Positions 60,552-64,000 of a DNA stretch of 64,000 nt are shown here, piece by piece (position 1 is the first letter of the stretch; each line of letters starts with the position of its first letter). The translations under genes and the position numbers were made by a program. The DNA is from Rhypophila decipiens (Eukaryota > Ascomycota > Sordariomycetes > Sordariales > Naviculisporaceae). The notes below the pieces were generated by a model that saw nothing but the letters and a program-made list of their open reading frames with translations, was not told the origin of the DNA and made no database searches. The stretch lies in NCBI GenBank assembly GCA_033297075.1, contig MU858247.1, positions 1-64,000 of the forward strand, given 5' to 3'.

Positions 60552-63500
60552 AAATGATGAGCAACGTGCTCCTGTTCGCCCCATTCGACTATACTTTCAC
60601 CGGCGCGACAATGAGTCCAACACGAATTGGTGCCCAAGTACTTTTGTTGAGTACATGCCGAGATGCAACATGAGCGGCCAAGTCCGTGTTTGGGGAAGGA
60701 GCATTTTGTACTCTCATGAACAGTTGACCACCACCGCCGTTTCCCATGTTAGGACCAGACCCTCATAGCGGCAGCCGACGTTTACACCCCCCCCCCCCCC
60801 AAATAGAACCAATCGTACGAGCACGATTTTCTGAGACTGCGGCATTGTTCCGATTCGATGGGGAACACCCGATTTATAGTCTGTCAGTTTTACACCCACA
60901 TCGAACCAGCCTGTTTCACAAAAAAAGATGTTGCTACGCTGCATGCCGAAGTCGCTGAGATGGGTTGGTCGATTATTCCGATGAATGTCGCTCACACGTA
61001 CATGACTGCCACCAAATTCGATGGAAACTGAGGAGCTTCAAGAGCGGACTCTAGTCAGAGAACTCCAGCACCGGCACGATACAAATACCATACTGGACAG
61101 AACTGCCATGATTGCGGGACCCCTGCCTCCTTCAGAGCCAGTCAGGCACGCTCATCTCAAAATACTCGATATATCGGGACACAAACTAACGAGTTGCCGC
61201 GGACTCTAGGTGAGCAGCAGTTCCTGGTTGGAAGGTCAGCCGATCTATACGTGGGAAGGGTTGAGTCGATGGTTCAGCAGTGTCGCACGGCGGCTTGGGG
61301 GTCAACAGATGCCCTCCACCTCAGGCTAACAATTACCCTTGGTGTACCGGCCCATGGGTCATGGGTCGTGCTTCATGTGCTGCGCTGTGCAGGGAAGCGA
61401 ACAGGAGTGGTTGTTCAATTGGAGAGTAGGAACGTTCAGTTGGAAATGAATGGATATGGCCTTGGTTACGTTACTGTTTTGCCCTGCATTTGGTTTCTTC
61501 TAGCAATACCCCCATTTTACGGCTCTTTAGTTGGAAAATCTCAAGGCGCTTTCTTCACTTCATTGGGCTACTGCTTTTCGTGTTTGAGTTATTCTCTTGG
61601 ACAACGCAAAAGAAGATTCCGTTTTTGAAAACGCAAAGTGCAGATTTAATAGACAAAATTCTTTGCATCTATTAGCCATAGTGGTGTGTTGTTGGCTGGC
61701 TGAACATATGTTGCTGTGTGCATAGACTGCTTATTGCTCCTTTGGAGTGAGGTTTGTTTGCGCTTCCCCTTTCGCCCCTTTCCCCCAAATAAACCCCTGA
61801 TCCCCAGTTTATCTCTGTCGTTCCTGCTAGCCAACCATCCAAGTTACCCGTACCCAAACCCGTACCCAGCTATTCGGGTCGGCACTCAGGCTCTTTTCTC
61901 CGCCTCGGCCCACCCCCTGTCATCCTGGCTCATTTCTATCTTTACCTTCATTCCCTTACAGGGTACGCCGTGTGAACTCTCACTGGACAGGGGTATAGCG
62001 GAACAGCACACATCATGATCGACGATTGACCGCCTGTAGCAGAGGGTATCCAGCAGAGACTACGGATACTGATACAGACATGGATTTCTCAGACACGTCA
62101 AGCTCCCAGGTCCTTGGAAAAGATGACTGTCATGGCAAATTAACTTGACCGATATGGACTAGACCTGCTCTGGGATAGATAGTATTTGCTCCCACAAAGC
62201 TATTTAGTTGCCCGTTTCCGCCGTCTCCTACTCTTTTCCATGGCACCAACATTGACCAAGTTTCCCTCGGACCTTGGAAACATGCGAGATGCACTTCCGC
62301 CATGAACGTCCTGAAGGGGGGGCTGCCAACAAGCACCTCAAGTACTGGGTACTGTGTTGTACTGTAGGGTACCTCCCTCCTTCCTATGGAATCATCTGTT
62401 TCCACTCAACAGGGGAGGGGCTGACAGACACACACATCACCTAGTGTAGCAGGAACAGATAACCTTACTCAGACAGGTGGAAGGTCCATACAGGCAGTAC
62501 AGTACAAGCAACCATACCCTTACTCAAGGACAGTATAATCGCACTGTTCTACCTGCAACAGCCCACAGGGGAATGCCACGTACCTCTACCTATCACAGCA
62601 GAGGACTTAGACAAGTCCTACTGCTTGTCTCCAAGGCTAAACTGACTAGGTACACTAGATAGATTATATCATGTGGCCTGGCCAGCCAGGGCCAGGGCCC
62701 AAAATCTCTCCAGCCCGTTCCATCGACCACGCTATTATGCACATTGGAACCAACTGCATTAACCACGCACACCTAAGTTTAGGCAAGATACATACATACC
62801 TGATGAGATGAGATGGAGAGCAGCACAGCAGCATCTGTGTGTCTCGCTGTTTTCTTTTGAGCGAATCCGGTGTGATAAATTCGGATGATGGACATAAGCC
62901 GTACAGTACAGTAAGTACATGATGAGCGTGATCTGGCAAGAATGTGACAAAACTTTGAGCTGTTGCTCACTCATTTATTTCCCTCCCTGCCGCCGGCTGG
63001 CCTGCTGAACAGTTTGGTAGGTGGATAAGTACTGTTTTAACCCTTATTAGCTTGACATCGATGAATGTTAAAAGAGATGATGGACTGGCTGACTGACATA
63101 TAGAATTCATCGTTGTACCTCTCTAATCTCAGATAGCTTCATATATCCTGCCCATTCTCTTAATTCATACACGTATCAAAAGCGTGTGTACCTATCTCAA
63201 CACATCCCCAGCACGTCCTATCAACCTGAACCGCATAAAAAACATGCTACTCTACCCCAAGCTCAACTTGCCTCCCATCTACATATCTCTGGTCTCTCTT
63301 TCCCCACGGGGAGAGTGTGGTATGGCCGCCTATTCTGGCGAGGCCTGGCGAGGCCAAACCTCGGACCTACCTCGTGGCATTCTCGACACACAGACACACA
63401 CACAGCCAGCAAGAGAGTAAGATAAAAGAACCAACAGCCCACGGGGAAGACGGAATGCAATGACGGATGGACGGCTAAGCCCGCACAACACATACCCGTG

Positions 63501-64000
63501 CCTTATGGACCCACCGGAACAAACTCAATGGACACGGAATACATATCTGCCTTGTGTATGTATGTTGGTCTTCTGATGTACGTTTACTCGTCGTCGATAA
63601 CAACGCATCAACAACAACTCACATTCATCTCTGCCGGCCGTCATTCAAGCAATACTTGAAGCCATCAAGAATACACCCAGACAAAAAGGAACAAAACAAA
63701 ACCTATCTTGCGTTGTCTCTTGTAACCTAACCTTGAATCCCATCTTCCCTCAAACTCTCTACTACCCGCTACATATCGAGCAATAAGGAATTCAACAGTA
63801 TGGAATCACTCAACCCAAGACAAGAAGAATCAATGATATGCCTCTGTCTATGCAGGATGGATGGATGGGTGGTGCGGCACATCTACCTATATGCAACTGC
63901 AAATACTACACATATAGAAAACAAGCTGAGAACTCTGCATTAGCCGTGCGATGCGGGAAAGAAAGAAAAAAGGCTCAACAAGAGACGTAGCGCGTCAAGC
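60552..64000. other. Region downstream of the laeA-like gene, no supported gene
   Basis: The start holds the laeA-like 3' UTR. A run of 14 C lies at 60787-60800. A 57-codon ATG frame at 60858-61031 was noted but not accepted. GTACAGTAC occurs at 62497 and 62901. No frame in the rest has a family signature. The last kilobase may be an untranslated region of a gene beyond the window, which cannot be shown. Confidence 0.5.

Noticed and set aside
60858..61031. 57-codon ATG frame downstream of the laeA-like gene
   Set aside because: The residue mix looks protein-like, but frames of this length are common by chance, it resembles no family I know, and it is not a copy of part of the methyltransferase.

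Overview
The window is nuclear DNA from a filamentous ascomycete (Pezizomycotina, probably Sordariomycetes). The evidence is eight protein genes with short GT-AG introns (52-106 nt), CTRAC-type branch sites close to the 3' splice sites, wide non-coding spacers, and families typical of these fungi: a FYVE-containing Fab1, a Cln1-type G1 cyclin, fungal PNG1, UTP4, and a LaeA-like methyltransferase. I could not place it to genus. I saw no tRNA, rRNA, CRISPR array or intact transposon.

Layout, left to right. fab1 (641-8144, +, one intron) encodes a phosphatidylinositol-3-phosphate 5-kinase. About 16 kb follows with no gene I can support. Next comes a long, apparently spliced, ATG-depleted leader, then the G1 cyclin gene cln1 (26059-27327, +, one in-frame intron). 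A 1286-residue protein of unknown function follows (29165-33082, +, one intron) and converges on png1 (34704-36208, -, one intron). After a spacer of 5.6 kb, utp4 (41846-44624, -, two introns) and npt1 (45455-46955, +, one intron) diverge from a promoter region of about 830 bp. An APC-family GABA/choline-type permease with seven exons lies at 48669-50825 (+). A second spacer of about 7.5 kb leads to another ATG-depleted leader and a seven-exon LaeA-like methyltransferase (59210-60551, +) that uses one GC-AG intron. The last 3.4 kb holds no supported gene.

The genes do not form a pathway. Most are housekeeping (phosphoinositide signalling, cell cycle, ER glycoprotein turnover, ribosome biogenesis, NAD salvage), with one transporter and one candidate regulator of secondary metabolism. 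The most informative non-coding signals are the leaders. Upstream of cln1, png1 and the laeA-like gene, hundreds of bases of inferred exon lack ATG on the sense strand. The cln1 and laeA-like leaders each contain exactly one short upstream ORF. In the cln1 leader, every other ATG falls inside one of two segments that look like introns. Two short words are also over-represented in non-coding DNA: TACGGAGTA across the window, and GTACAGTAC near the laeA-like gene.

Exon joins were worked out by eye from reading frame, splice signals and family resemblance. No alignment or transcript data were available.
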